A stretch of 64,000 nt of DNA from TMED23 sp964566055 (GTDB lineage Bacteria > Pseudomonadota > Alphaproteobacteria > Rhodospirillales > UBA2165). The stretch lies in assembly GCA_964566055.1 (NCBI GenBank), contig CAZMHI010000012.1:1-64000 (forward strand), written 5' to 3'. Below, in pieces: positions 51,560 through 60,637 of this stretch. The stretch's first letter is position 1. The number at the start of each line of letters is the position of its first letter. The notes below the pieces were generated by a model that did no database searches, was not told where the DNA came from, and worked only from the letters and a program-made list of their open reading frames with translations. The position numbers were made by a program, and so were the translations under genes.

Positions 51560-52366
51560 ATGACCGTTTCTGCTCCAAATTCCGGCCCGAAGGTCGGCCT
51601 TTTCGTTACTTGTCTGGTTGATCTGATGCGGCCCAGCATCGGCTTTGCTGCGATAAAACTCTTGGAAGATGCCGGTTGTCAGATTGAGGTGCCGGAAAGC
51701 CAAACCTGCTGCGGCCAGCCCGCCTATAATTCCGGTGATCGCAGCAACGCCAAGGATATTGCCCGGCTAGTTGTCGATGCTTTCGAAGCGTTTGATTATG
51801 TGGTCGCCCCTTCGGGCTCCTGCGCTGGTATGATCAAAGATCATTATCCGAAATTATTCGCTGATGATCTTGAGATGACGCCCCGGGTATTTAATCTGGC
51901 GCAAAAAACCCACGAGCTCACGTCGTTTTTGATCGATGTTATGAACGTCGAAGACTTAGATGCCAAACTTGAGCAGAAAATCACCTATCATGATTCCTGC
52001 GCGGGCTTGCGCGAGCTTGGGGTTAAAGCTCAACCGCGCCAGCTTTTGGCGCAAGTAGAGGGCGCTGAATTGCAAGAATATGAAGGAGCTGAAACCTGCT
52101 GCGGTTTTGGCGGCACCTTCTGTGTCAAATACTCAGATATCTCCGATCACATGGTTGGCAAAAGTGTTGAGGCCCTCGCAGCGACAGACGCCGAGATGGT
52201 GTTGGGTGGCGATCTTGGTTGCCTGATGAATATTCAGGGTAAGCTCAGCCGCCTTAAAGATGAGGGCAAAGAATCAAATTTGAAAGTTCGCCATGTTGCT
52301 GAGGTACTGGCCGGCATGACGGACAATCCGCCGATTGGTGAGCCTGCCGGAAAAGATAATGGTTGA
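51560..52366 (+). CDS. lutA: Lactate utilisation protein LutA (CCG-domain Fe-S protein)
   Basis: The 268-residue protein has two CCG cysteine-rich domains: VPESQTCCGQPAYNSGDRSN near residue 45 and YEGAETCCGFGGTFCVKYSD near residue 175, plus YHDSCAGLRELGV. LutA is one of three subunits that oxidise L-lactate to pyruvate. It starts 39 bp after mltA, and its last 8 bp overlap lutB. Confidence 0.92.
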   Translation: MTVSAPNSGPKVGLFVTCLVDLMRPSIGFAAIKLLEDAGCQIEVPESQTCCGQPAYNSGDRSNAKDIARLVVDAFEAFDYVVAPSGSCAGMIKDHYPKLFADDLEMTPRVFNLAQKTHELTSFLIDVMNVEDLDAKLEQKITYHDSCAGLRELGVKAQPRQLLAQVEGAELQEYEGAETCCGFGGTFCVKYSDISDHMVGKSVEALAATDAEMVLGGDLGCLMNIQGKLSRLKDEGKESNLKVRHVAEVLAGMTDNPPIGEPAGKDNG

Positions 52367-53777
52367 GGCTACTACCACCCAGTTCAAATCAAATGTAAAG
52401 GAAGCGCTGGCTGACACTCAGTTGCAAAATGCGCTCGACCGGCTGCAATCAGGGTTCGTTAAAAAGCGCAGGGTTGCCAGCGAACGGCTGGAGGAATTTG
52501 AAGATTTAAGAGATCGGGCCCGCGATATCAAAACTCATACGATCGCGCATCTCGACGCCTATCTCGAGATTTATCAGCAAAATGTCGAAGCCAGCGGCGG
52601 CCATGTTCATTGGGCGCGGGATGAAGCGGAAGCCCGGGAAATAATCTTAAGCATCTGTCAAAACGCCAAAGCCAAAACTGTCACCAAAGGTAAATCGATG
52701 ATCGGTGAGGAGATCGCCATCAATGAATATCTTGAAGCCAACGGCTTGGAACCCATTGAGACCGATCTTGGCGAGTACATTATTCAATTACGCGGCGAAG
52801 CGCCCAGCCATATCATTGCCCCGGCCATCCATGTTTCGAAAGAACAGGTCGCCGATGCCTTCCGTGAAACTCACGAAGAATTGCCGGCTGAGCGGTCCCT
52901 GGAAGAGCCGGATGAATTGCTTGCCGAAGCCCGCGCTATGTTACGGGATAAATTCATCAACGCGGATGTCGGCATCACCGGTGCGAATTTCCTAATCGCC
53001 GAGACCGGCACCAGCGTTATCGTCACCAATGAAGGTAATGGCGATCTCACTCAGACCCTGCCGAAAGTTCACATTGCACTCGCCAGTATTGAAAAGGTAA
53101 TTCCGACCCTGGAAGACGCCACGTCTTTGCTGAGGGTCTTAGCCAGAAGCGCCACCGGCCAGGAAATGTCATCTTATACGACGTTTTCAACCGGTCCCCG
53201 CCGTGCTGGTGATTTGGATGGGCCCGAGGAATACCATGTGGTAATTTTGGATAATGGCCGCACCGATATGCTGGCGGGTAATTTTTCGGAAATGTTGCGT
53301 TGTATTCGCTGCGGTGCCTGTCTTAATCATTGCCCGGTTTATAATTCAATCGGCGGGCACGCCTATGGCTGGGTTTATCCGGGTCCGATGGGCTCGGTGC
53401 TGACCCCGGGGTTGATGGGCTTGGATGAGGCCGCTGATCTGCCGCAGGCCTCAACCTTGTGCGGAAAATGTGAAGAAGTTTGCCCCGTGCGCATTCCTTT
53501 ACCGTCGATGCTCCGGCGCTGGCGGGACCAGGTCTATGCCCGCGATCTCGGCGACTGGCAGACCAAATGGGCGCTCAAATGGTGGGCGGTCTTTGCCAAG
53601 CGCCCGGCGCTTTATCATTTCTTTGCCGGTCCCAAAATGCAAATGCTGGCGATGTGGGCCAGAAAACAAGGCCATCTGAAATCAATCCCGAGCCTTAAAG
53701 GCTGGACCAACAGCCGTAATTTCCCGGCGCCGCAAGGCAAAACCTTCCAGCAGCTTTGGAAGGAGAAAAAAAGATGA
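52359..53777 (+). CDS. lutB: Lactate utilisation iron-sulfur protein LutB
   Basis: The 472-residue protein (ATG 52359 within the lutA end) has a large LUD-like N-domain (TKGKSMIGEEIAINEYLEAN, ITGANFLIAETGTSVIVTNE) and two 4Fe-4S motifs: CIRCGACLNHCPVYNSIGGH and CGKCEEVCPVRIPLPSML. It passes electrons from lactate towards the quinone pool. The TGA overlaps the lutC ATG as ATGA. Confidence 0.94.
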   Translation: MVEATTTQFKSNVKEALADTQLQNALDRLQSGFVKKRRVASERLEEFEDLRDRARDIKTHTIAHLDAYLEIYQQNVEASGGHVHWARDEAEAREIILSICQNAKAKTVTKGKSMIGEEIAINEYLEANGLEPIETDLGEYIIQLRGEAPSHIIAPAIHVSKEQVADAFRETHEELPAERSLEEPDELLAEARAMLRDKFINADVGITGANFLIAETGTSVIVTNEGNGDLTQTLPKVHIALASIEKVIPTLEDATSLLRVLARSATGQEMSSYTTFSTGPRRAGDLDGPEEYHVVILDNGRTDMLAGNFSEMLRCIRCGACLNHCPVYNSIGGHAYGWVYPGPMGSVLTPGLMGLDEAADLPQASTLCGKCEEVCPVRIPLPSMLRRWRDQVYARDLGDWQTKWALKWWAVFAKRPALYHFFAGPKMQMLAMWARKQGHLKSIPSLKGWTNSRNFPAPQGKTFQQLWKEKKR

Positions 53778-54469
53778 GTGCGCGGGAAAGCATATTAAAC
53801 AGAATTGGCGCTGCGCTGGACAACGACAGCGATAAATCGGGAAGGGCTGCTACGGCTGCGGCACGAATTCAGACACCACCAAACAATCTTATCCCTGCCC
53901 GGGCAAAGGTGTCAGCTGAGGATCAAGTGCAATTGTTTCGGGACTGGGCGGAAGAGGTCGCGGCCACCACCGATAGGGTGGAAAGTCTGGACGATCTTCC
54001 GGCAGCCCTGGCAGCCTATCTCTCCAGCCAGAATCTGCCGAGCGAAGTTAAGTCCTCTGATGATCCGTTGCTGGGACAAGTGGACTGGGCAAAACAACCG
54101 ACCCTTACGCGGCGCACCGGAATTGCCGAAGAGGCCGATCAAGCTAGCCTCGCCGTCGCTTTTGCCGGTATTGCCGAGACCGGTACGCTGGTGCTGCACG
54201 CCGCACCGGAAAGTCCGACGACCCTTAATTTTTTACCTGAGACCCATGTCGTGGTGCTGCCGCGCTCCCGCCTCACTGGCGATTACGAGACAACCTGGAA
54301 TCGCTTGCGGGATGAATTAGGTGGTGAGCCAGCTGACTTACCCAAGAAATTACCAAGGGTCGTTAATTGGATCACCGGGCCGTCGCGGACTGGTGACATC
54401 GAGCAGGAAATTCTGCTCGGTATTCACGGCCCCCGCCGCCTCCATATTATCATTGTCGATGAGGCCTGA
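53774..54469 (+). CDS. lutC: Lactate utilisation protein LutC
   Basis: The 231-residue LUD-domain protein (ATG 53774 overlapping the lutB stop) has ITGPSRTGDIEQEILLGIHG, LAVAFAGIAETGTLVLHAAP and FLPETHVVVLPRSRL. With LutA and LutB it forms the LldD-independent lactate oxidase. No lactate permease or LutR-type regulator is adjacent. It is followed 3 bp later by smr. Confidence 0.93.
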   Translation: MSARESILNRIGAALDNDSDKSGRAATAAARIQTPPNNLIPARAKVSAEDQVQLFRDWAEEVAATTDRVESLDDLPAALAAYLSSQNLPSEVKSSDDPLLGQVDWAKQPTLTRRTGIAEEADQASLAVAFAGIAETGTLVLHAAPESPTTLNFLPETHVVVLPRSRLTGDYETTWNRLRDELGGEPADLPKKLPRVVNWITGPSRTGDIEQEILLGIHGPRRLHIIIVDEA

Positions 54470-54472
54470 GGC

Positions 54473-55066
54473 ATGGCGAAAAAGAAAAAAGAAATTGATG
54501 ACGCTGATCTTTTGGCTTTTGCCATGAAAGACGTTGAGCCTTTGCCCGGGCGTGAGATTAAAAAAAATCTCGATCATAAACCACCCCAAGAAAAAACCGC
54601 CATCAAGCGATCTCCGAATGCGCATCTTCGTGCTGCCCCGCCTGTCAAAAACTCGGATCAGCCAACCCTCAGCCATGGCGACACACCGGGTCTTGATAAA
54701 CGCTCGGCTCAACGGCTCAAACGCGGCCAGATGCAAATCGAAGCCCGGCTTGATCTCCATGGTCACCGCCAGGACGAAGCCCACCGTGCGCTTAACGGTT
54801 TTATTGCCGGGGCCGCTAAAGCGGGTAAGCGCTGCGTGTTGGTGATCACGGGTAAGGGCATAAGATTGGATGAGAATAGCCGGGGTGGGGTGCCGGGGGA
54901 AAATCAAAGACAGGTTGGAGTATTGCGCGAAATGGTGCCGCGCTGGCTCAATGAAGAGCCGAACCGCAGCCGTATCCTGTCGTTCAATCATGCGACCCAG
55001 GCTGATGGTGGCACCGGCGCACTCTATGTTTTGCTGAAGCGCAGACGGGCGGGAGACCGGTCATGA
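54473..55066 (+). CDS. Smr-domain protein (MutS2-type small domain)
   Basis: The 197-residue protein has a basic, disordered N-half (MAKKKKEIDDADLLAFAMKD) and a C-terminal Smr domain: ARLDLHGHRQDEAHRALNGF, CVLVITGKGIRLDENSRGGV, and HATQADGGTGALYVLLKRRR. Smr domains nick or bind branched DNA or RNA; the DLHG and TGKG motifs are intact. It overlaps the XRE gene by 4 bp. mltA-smr-XRE adjacency is usual in alphaproteobacteria, here split by lutABC. Confidence 0.9.
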   Translation: MAKKKKEIDDADLLAFAMKDVEPLPGREIKKNLDHKPPQEKTAIKRSPNAHLRAAPPVKNSDQPTLSHGDTPGLDKRSAQRLKRGQMQIEARLDLHGHRQDEAHRALNGFIAGAAKAGKRCVLVITGKGIRLDENSRGGVPGENQRQVGVLREMVPRWLNEEPNRSRILSFNHATQADGGTGALYVLLKRRRAGDRS

Positions 55067-55425
55067 CTCCTTTCGGCAAACGGGTGCGCGAGCTCAGGTC
55101 AGCAAAAAATATTCAGCTCAAGCAAATGGCCGAAGACCTGCACGTCTCCTCTGCCTATCTCTCAGCGCTGGAACACGGCAATCGGGGCCGCCCGGGCCCG
55201 GGCTTTGTCATGCAGATTGCAAATTATTTTGAATTGATTTGGGATCAAGTTGATGAATTGAAAGAGCTTGCCGAGCTTTCCCATCCCCGGGTGCCGGTCG
55301 ATACTTCGGGCCTTGATCCGAAAGCGACGCTCTTGGCGAACCTCTTGGCCAAGCATATTCACGAGCTCGACAACGCTACCATCACCCGCATCTTGACCGA
55401 GATGGGTTTTGATGAGGCGGAGTAG
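55063..55425 (+). CDS. XRE-family helix-turn-helix regulator
   Basis: The 120-residue protein has an N-terminal HTH (TPFGKRVRELRSAKNIQLKQ, then MAEDLHVSSAYLSALEHGNR) and a helical C-part without a recognised ligand domain. It overlaps smr by 4 bp as the last gene of the Tim44-mltA-lut-smr run. The target is unknown; autoregulation of this run is possible. Confidence 0.9.
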   Translation: MTPFGKRVRELRSAKNIQLKQMAEDLHVSSAYLSALEHGNRGRPGPGFVMQIANYFELIWDQVDELKELAELSHPRVPVDTSGLDPKATLLANLLAKHIHELDNATITRILTEMGFDEAE

Positions 55426-55524
55426 TGCTTTCTCCCTCACATAAAACCTACGATTTGTTGATTTGACCCCTGGTTCTACGCATTGTTTCCTATTGGGATA
55501 TTTATAAATCTGGGGAGATTTAAA

Positions 55525-56406
55525 ATGCGCAATCAAACTGCAAAATTATTTTTACTCACCTTGGCGGTTGCCGGATTTACAATTTTTACGCCAATATCTG
55601 AAGCCCAGGCCCAGCGGCCAAGCGGGCCGCCAAAGCGCTCGATAAAAAATGTTACGGGCGACATCTATCGCTATCAAAACAATTTTCATTTTGGCATGCT
55701 GGTGGAAACTAAGGACAGTATTGTCGTTACTGACCCGATAAACGCAGACATGGTGAAATGGCTGAGAAGCGAAATTAAAAAGCGCTTCAATAAGCCGGTA
55801 ACTCATGCGATTTATTCCCATAGTCACGGTGATCACAATACGGGCGGTGAAGAATGGGGCAAAGACGTTGAAGTGATCGCCCATGAAAAACTGCGGGCTG
55901 AAGTTTTGTCTGGTAAAGCGAAGACAGGTTTGCCAACGCAAGTTTTCGATGACGAAATGGTTTTCCGCCTAGGTGGTAAAACCTTTGAGCTTAAATATCT
56001 GGGCATCGGACATGGCACGGATTTGATTGCCACTGTGGTACGCCCGGAAAATGCGGCTTTTGTGGTAGATTTAGCCTCAAAAAACCGCCTGCCGTTCAGG
56101 AATTTTCCACGTACCGATATCGACGGGCTGATCAAGCAGATCAAGACCGTTGAAAGCCTCAAGTTTAAAACTCTGATCCCGGCCCATGGCAGTGTCGGCA
56201 CCCATGCTCACGTAAAAGCTTTTCGGATCTATATTGAAACCTTGCGCTCTCGTGTCGCAGCAGGTCTCAAAGCCGGTAAATCGGCAGATGATCTGGTGAA
56301 ATCCGTTACGATGTCGGAATATAAGCACTGGGACGGTTATAAATTCTTCCGCAAAGCCAACGTTCAGGGTATGGCTGCCTGGTTGCAGAAGAAAGGTTCG
56401 ATGTAA
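55525..56406 (+). CDS. Exported metallo-beta-lactamase-fold hydrolase
   Basis: The 293-residue protein from ATG 55525 (GGGGAG upstream) has a signal peptide (LFLLTLAVAGFTIFTPISEA, then QAQ). The zinc motif is THAIYSHSHGDHNTGGEEWG (HxHxDH), with further metal-ligand-like LGIGHGTDL and LIPAHGSV histidines. The fold is clear; the substrate is not. It is monocistronic with a hairpin terminator. No lactamase-specific signature was recognised, so resistance should not be inferred. Confidence 0.85.
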   Translation: MRNQTAKLFLLTLAVAGFTIFTPISEAQAQRPSGPPKRSIKNVTGDIYRYQNNFHFGMLVETKDSIVVTDPINADMVKWLRSEIKKRFNKPVTHAIYSHSHGDHNTGGEEWGKDVEVIAHEKLRAEVLSGKAKTGLPTQVFDDEMVFRLGGKTFELKYLGIGHGTDLIATVVRPENAAFVVDLASKNRLPFRNFPRTDIDGLIKQIKTVESLKFKTLIPAHGSVGTHAHVKAFRIYIETLRSRVAAGLKAGKSADDLVKSVTMSEYKHWDGYKFFRKANVQGMAAWLQKKGSM

Positions 56407-56416
56407 GGAGAATTTG

Positions 56417-56450
56417 GGGGACGTGTATATGATACATGTCCCCGGTTTTT
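56417..56450 (+). terminator. Terminator after the exported MBL hydrolase gene
   Basis: The stem GGGGACGTGTAT/ATACATGTCCCC (56417-56428/56432-56443) has one G-T type mismatch and a 3-base loop, and is followed by GGTTTTT. It lies 10 bp after the stop. Confidence 0.8.
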
Positions 56451-56473
56451 ACTGTAGCACGGCAGCGGCTGCT

Positions 56474-56782
56474 TTAGCCGTAAACTGCGATTGCCGTCAG
56501 CATTTCCGCGACCTGCTCAGGATCTCTTAGAAACTTTAAGCCAAGCTGATTTTCCCGTTGCCAAGCTATTTCCGCAGGAATAGCGCCAAACTGATCAATT
56601 TTCAAATTTATCGGAGAATTGCCAATCGCCGGTATAAGAATCTCCAATTTTGCCCCGCCCACAGATATGTCACGCACTTTACCGGTGGCTTCTTTTCCCT
56701 CGTATTCAATGATTGCATCGGCGAGGACAGAATTACGCTTGTGTTTGCGCTGATTTGTGAAAGCTTTTTCTGTAGACGACAT
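56474..56782 (-). CDS. PilZ-domain protein
   Basis: The 102-residue single-domain protein has the start pattern KAFTNQRKHKRNSVLADAII (an RxxxR-like switch in QRKHKRN) and VRDISVGGAKLEI (the D/NxSxxG motif), followed by GLKFLRDPEQV. These are the c-di-GMP-binding features of PilZ, so it is a candidate c-di-GMP receptor. It stands alone on the minus strand next to an AT-rich gap. Confidence 0.88.
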   Translation of the reverse strand: MSSTEKAFTNQRKHKRNSVLADAIIEYEGKEATGKVRDISVGGAKLEILIPAIGNSPINLKIDQFGAIPAEIAWQRENQLGLKFLRDPEQVAEMLTAIAVYG

Positions 56783-56925
56783 CTGAATAATCTCTCTGCG
56801 CTAGTTTTGAAAATATGCGTGAATAGTATAGTACTCTAAATACTTGTCAAAACCGACAATTATTTCAAGAACACTCTTAATATTTTTGCAACCATTACAG
56901 ACGCTTCGAGGCTTTTGTTAGCAAT

Positions 56926-58926
56926 CTACCGCAGTGCCGCCGCAATATTGCCGCCATCTACGGTGATAACAGCCGCCGTGGTTTTTGGAGAGAGGGCCAG
57001 ATCAACAAAGGCTTTGGCGACATCTTCAGCAGTGACTTCCTCGCCTAAAAGATTGCCGCTCATATAGTCATCTTCGGACAAGGCGCGGGCTTTTGAGCGA
57101 GACGAAATCATGTCATCGGTCAAGAGACCTGAGCGGATGCGGTCGGCGTTAACAGCGTTTGAGGTAATGCCGTCCTTGCCGTGATCTACCGCATATTGCC
57201 GCATCAAAAATAACGTTGCAGCCTTGGGCAAACCGTAGGGACCAAAATCGGCACCCGGATTGACGGCTTGCTTGGAAGTATTAAACAGTAAACGCCCGCC
57301 TAAACCCTGCGCCCGCATTACCCGGACCGCATTTTGCGCAATCGACTGATGGGCAAAAAAGTTGAGCTCGAAACTTTTCCGGATGATGGTTTCATCCACG
57401 GTGCCGATCTCGCCCTGCCAGGCCGCCCCGGCATTCGAGACCACAATATCGACGCCGCCGAGAGATTTGCAGGCCTGATCAAAGGCGCGGCGGACATCTT
57501 TTGGCTTAGTAACATCGCAAGCGAGACCTAAGCCATTGACATTTTCTGCCACTTTTTCCGCCGCTTTGGCCTTGAGATCAAGCACCACCACCGAAGCCCC
57601 CTGATCGGCAAATGCCTCGGCTGTGGCAGCGCCAATCCCGGAACCACCCCCGGTCACCAGAGCGACCAGTCCTTGTAAAGGCAGGGGTGTAACACTAGAG
57701 CGCTTGGCGGCCTCCAATGACCAATATTCAATATCGAAAATGTCAGCCTCGCTTGCCGGGCGGTAACGGCCAATCGCTTCGGCGGCAGTGATAACCTCTA
57801 TATTGGTTTCGGCCAAATCAGCAGCGATGCCTGCCTCTGTCATTGAGCGGCCAACACCAAACAGCCCCAACCCCGGCACCAGAACGACCCGGGGTGTGGC
57901 ATCCCGGACAATTTTTTCACCGCCATGGCGCTGGTTGTGTTTGACGTAAGTGCTCAAATAGCGGGTTTCAAATTGATCAACGGCCTTATCTGCTTTAGCC
58001 CAAAAACTTTCAAGGGTCCCGGCATCCGGGGCGGGCAGGATCAGCGGTTTCGGCTTGGTCCAGATGACATGATCAGGTGTCACGGGGCCAGCTGTGCCAT
58101 ACCGTTTAAGCTCCTTACCACCGACAAAGTTCTTAATCCCGGCATTGCTGCGAAAATCAAGCAGCCAGCCGGGACCAAGGGCGCCCCGGATAATCGGCGC
58201 AATTTCCGCAGGCGGGCTTAGTTTTACCGGCAGTTTTATTTGAGCAAAGCCTTTTTGGCGTTTTTTCTTGAGCGCAGCTTCAGCGAGCGATACCAGCTTG
58301 ATCATGCGGTCATAAGCTTCCTTAGCCGTTTCGCCGAATGTGAATAGCCCGTGCTTCATCAACACCACACCATCAATATCGGGATTTTTCCGCCTGGCCG
58401 CCGCCGCTTTCTTTGCCAGCGCTAAACCTGACATTGCATAAGGCACCACAGCCGCCCGTTTACCAAAAGCCTTGGCGCAAAGCTTGGCTCCCTCGGCTTG
58501 ATTGGTTAAGGCCAGCACCACATTGGCGTGGGTGTGCAGCACGAATTTATCCGGTAAAAAAGCATGCAGCAGGGTTTCAACCGACGGGTTGGGCGCGTCC
58601 GGATCAAGCTTGGCGGCCCGCAATACCTTCATCATATCGTCACCGGCCAGGCTATCGAGCGCCTGCAAATCGGCAAGATCTTCGAGCTCAAGGGCGGGAA
58701 ACCCAGCCGGCTCGATTGTCGCCATGTCCGAGCCACTGCCTTTGACGTAGAGAAAACCTTCTTTTGTTTTCACCGAACTATTGCCGCCGCCATGGCGCAC
58801 CAGCTCCGGCACCTTGCCCAAAAGCTGAGAGACATAAACGCAAGAGGCTAAATCCGGGGAGACTTTATTTTTGCGGAAGCGGTTAATTGCCGCCCGCGCT
58901 GCTTTTTCAGAATATTGATTTTTCAT
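56926..58926 (-). CDS. Bifunctional class II aldolase / short-chain dehydrogenase
   Basis: The 666-residue fusion (ATG 58926) has an N-terminal class II aldolase/epimerase-like domain: GKVPELVRHGGGNSSVKTKE, FVLHTHANVVLALTNQA (zinc His pair) and LMKHGLFTFGETAKEAYDRM. A C-terminal SDR follows with VTGGGSGIGAATAEAFADQG, the NAG motif in VSNAGAAW, and the catalytic YGLPKAAT. This matches rhamnulose-1-phosphate aldolase/lactaldehyde dehydrogenase-type fusions, which cleave a sugar phosphate and oxidise the aldehyde. The sugar is uncertain: no kinase, isomerase or transporter is nearby. Confidence 0.88.
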   Translation of the reverse strand: MKNQYSEKAARAAINRFRKNKVSPDLASCVYVSQLLGKVPELVRHGGGNSSVKTKEGFLYVKGSGSDMATIEPAGFPALELEDLADLQALDSLAGDDMMKVLRAAKLDPDAPNPSVETLLHAFLPDKFVLHTHANVVLALTNQAEGAKLCAKAFGKRAAVVPYAMSGLALAKKAAAARRKNPDIDGVVLMKHGLFTFGETAKEAYDRMIKLVSLAEAALKKKRQKGFAQIKLPVKLSPPAEIAPIIRGALGPGWLLDFRSNAGIKNFVGGKELKRYGTAGPVTPDHVIWTKPKPLILPAPDAGTLESFWAKADKAVDQFETRYLSTYVKHNQRHGGEKIVRDATPRVVLVPGLGLFGVGRSMTEAGIAADLAETNIEVITAAEAIGRYRPASEADIFDIEYWSLEAAKRSSVTPLPLQGLVALVTGGGSGIGAATAEAFADQGASVVVLDLKAKAAEKVAENVNGLGLACDVTKPKDVRRAFDQACKSLGGVDIVVSNAGAAWQGEIGTVDETIIRKSFELNFFAHQSIAQNAVRVMRAQGLGGRLLFNTSKQAVNPGADFGPYGLPKAATLFLMRQYAVDHGKDGITSNAVNADRIRSGLLTDDMISSRSKARALSEDDYMSGNLLGEEVTAEDVAKAFVDLALSPKTTAAVITVDGGNIAAALR

Positions 58927-59064
58927 CTCACGAGTGTGCCGGAAAACTGCGCTCACCGGAAGGTGATAAGTACCTATTGGTGAAAATTTCTTCTAGGGCT
59001 ACCATTGCATAGAATTTGAACTATATCACCCGGAGTGCCAAAGAGCCAAAAGACGCGGGAACGT

Positions 59065-60636
59065 ATGATGGATCAAATAGTCGAAGCCAGTACGGAATAT
59101 ATGCTTTCGGTCGAACCGGTGGCGGAAACAATCCGCGTCGAGTTTGGTGACGAAACCATCGCGGAATCAAGCCAAACGCTTAGGTTAAACGAGGGCCGCT
59201 ACGCGCCGGTTTATTATTTTCCGATGGAAGATATCAATCAAAGCTTATTGGCAAAATCTGAACGCACCACGCTGTGCCCGTTTAAGGGGATCGCCTCTTA
59301 CTGGAATCTAATCACCGAAAACCAAAAGGCCGAAGACGTCGCCTGGAGTTACGAGGATCCGGATCAGACGGTGGCGCCGATAAAAGGCTATGTGTCCTTT
59401 TATTGGGACCAAATGGATGCCTGGTATGCTGATGGTGAGTTAATTGATGAGGCCGAACGGAAAACCGCGCCGGTTAGCGCTAACCCCTTAAGCAATTGGC
59501 TGTTAGCAGAAGCCTGGAACGCCGAATCGACCGCCGATCTCATTGGTAAGTTTAGCAAATGCCTGGTCGAAAAGGGCATTCCGGTCACCCGTTTCCGCAT
59601 CATTATCAAAGCCCTGCATCCGCAGCTTTACGCCCGGGGTTTTACCTGGAACCTGGGTGATGACGATGTGTCGGAGTTCGATGCCGATTTTGAAATCATT
59701 AATACGCCAGCCTATAAAGCTTCTCCGTTTGCAACAATTATCGAAGGCTCAGCCGGTATCCGTCGGCGGCTCGAAGGCGATAGTCCGGTGCTTGATTATC
59801 CCATTCTCGAAGAAATACTTGAGCAGGGCGCCACCGATTATGTAGCCATGCCGCTGGTGTTTTCGGATGGTCAGCGCAATGTTTTCTCGATGATGACCGA
59901 TCAAAAAGGCGGCTTTACCACGGATGCTCTCGGTCATATTTATGAGATTATGCCGGCTCTCAGCCGCCTGATTGAAATGCATTATGTGCGCCGCACGGCG
60001 GTGACGCTGCTTGATACTTACCTCGGTGAGCAAACCGGCAAACGCGTCATGGACGGCCAGATCAAGCGCGGCGATGGTGACGACCTCCATGCGGTGATCT
60101 GGTTTTGCGATCTAAGAAATTCAACCTCACTGTCCGAAACCATGCCGCGTGAAGACTTTCTCAAAATGCTCAATCAGTTTTTGGAAGCCATGGCCGATGC
60201 TGTGCTTGATGCCGGTGGTGAGGTCTTGCGCTATATCGGCGATGCTGCACTGGCGATCTTTCCTATCGCCGACAACGACACTGCGGTTACCCAGAAAGCC
60301 ATCTTTGCTGCCGAGGACGCGCTTCAACGTATGAAAGTCATAAATCAGGAGCGGGCCGGGAACGGTGAAGCTGAAATCGGCTTTGGTATCGGCCTGCATT
60401 TGGGAGATGTCACCTATGGCAATATTGGCAGCCCAAACCGGCTTGAATTTACAGTGATCGGCCCCGCTGCCAATGAAGCAGCCCGCATAGAGGGCCTGAC
60501 CAAGGACTATAAAGTGCCGTTGCTGATATCAGAAAGTTTCAAATCCAGTTTTCCCGGTGAGCTTAAATCTCTGGGCCAGACGGCTCTGAGGGGTATTGAG
60601 GCCGAGCAGGAAATTTTTACGCTTCCGGCGCTTTAA
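59065..60636 (+). CDS. DUF427-class III adenylate/guanylate cyclase fusion
   Basis: The 523-residue protein starts at ATG 59065 (GGGA upstream); a GTG 30 bp earlier is less likely. Residues about 20-128 form a DUF427 domain: LNEGRYAPVYYFPMEDINQS, TTLCPFKGIASYWNLIT, DVAWSYEDPDQTVAPIKGYV and FYWDQMDAWY. About 140-310 is the sensor-like region common in rhizobial-type cyclases (LVEKGIPVTRFRIIIKALHP). The cyclase domain has metal Asp349 (CDLRNST) and Asp393 (YIGDAA), Thr463 (class IIIb), Asn470 and Arg474. The usual GDxVN is GPAAN, with Pro467 in place of Asp. The 3' end is 1 bp from the next gene. Confidence 0.88.
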   Translation: MMDQIVEASTEYMLSVEPVAETIRVEFGDETIAESSQTLRLNEGRYAPVYYFPMEDINQSLLAKSERTTLCPFKGIASYWNLITENQKAEDVAWSYEDPDQTVAPIKGYVSFYWDQMDAWYADGELIDEAERKTAPVSANPLSNWLLAEAWNAESTADLIGKFSKCLVEKGIPVTRFRIIIKALHPQLYARGFTWNLGDDDVSEFDADFEIINTPAYKASPFATIIEGSAGIRRRLEGDSPVLDYPILEEILEQGATDYVAMPLVFSDGQRNVFSMMTDQKGGFTTDALGHIYEIMPALSRLIEMHYVRRTAVTLLDTYLGEQTGKRVMDGQIKRGDGDDLHAVIWFCDLRNSTSLSETMPREDFLKMLNQFLEAMADAVLDAGGEVLRYIGDAALAIFPIADNDTAVTQKAIFAAEDALQRMKVINQERAGNGEAEIGFGIGLHLGDVTYGNIGSPNRLEFTVIGPAANEAARIEGLTKDYKVPLLISESFKSSFPGELKSLGQTALRGIEAEQEIFTLPAL

Positions 60637-60637
60637 T

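Noticed and set aside
55525..56406. Exported MBL-fold protein as an antibiotic-resistance beta-lactamase
   Set aside because: Only the general HxHxDH fold motif is present; no subclass B1-B3 signature was recognised and the context gives no support.
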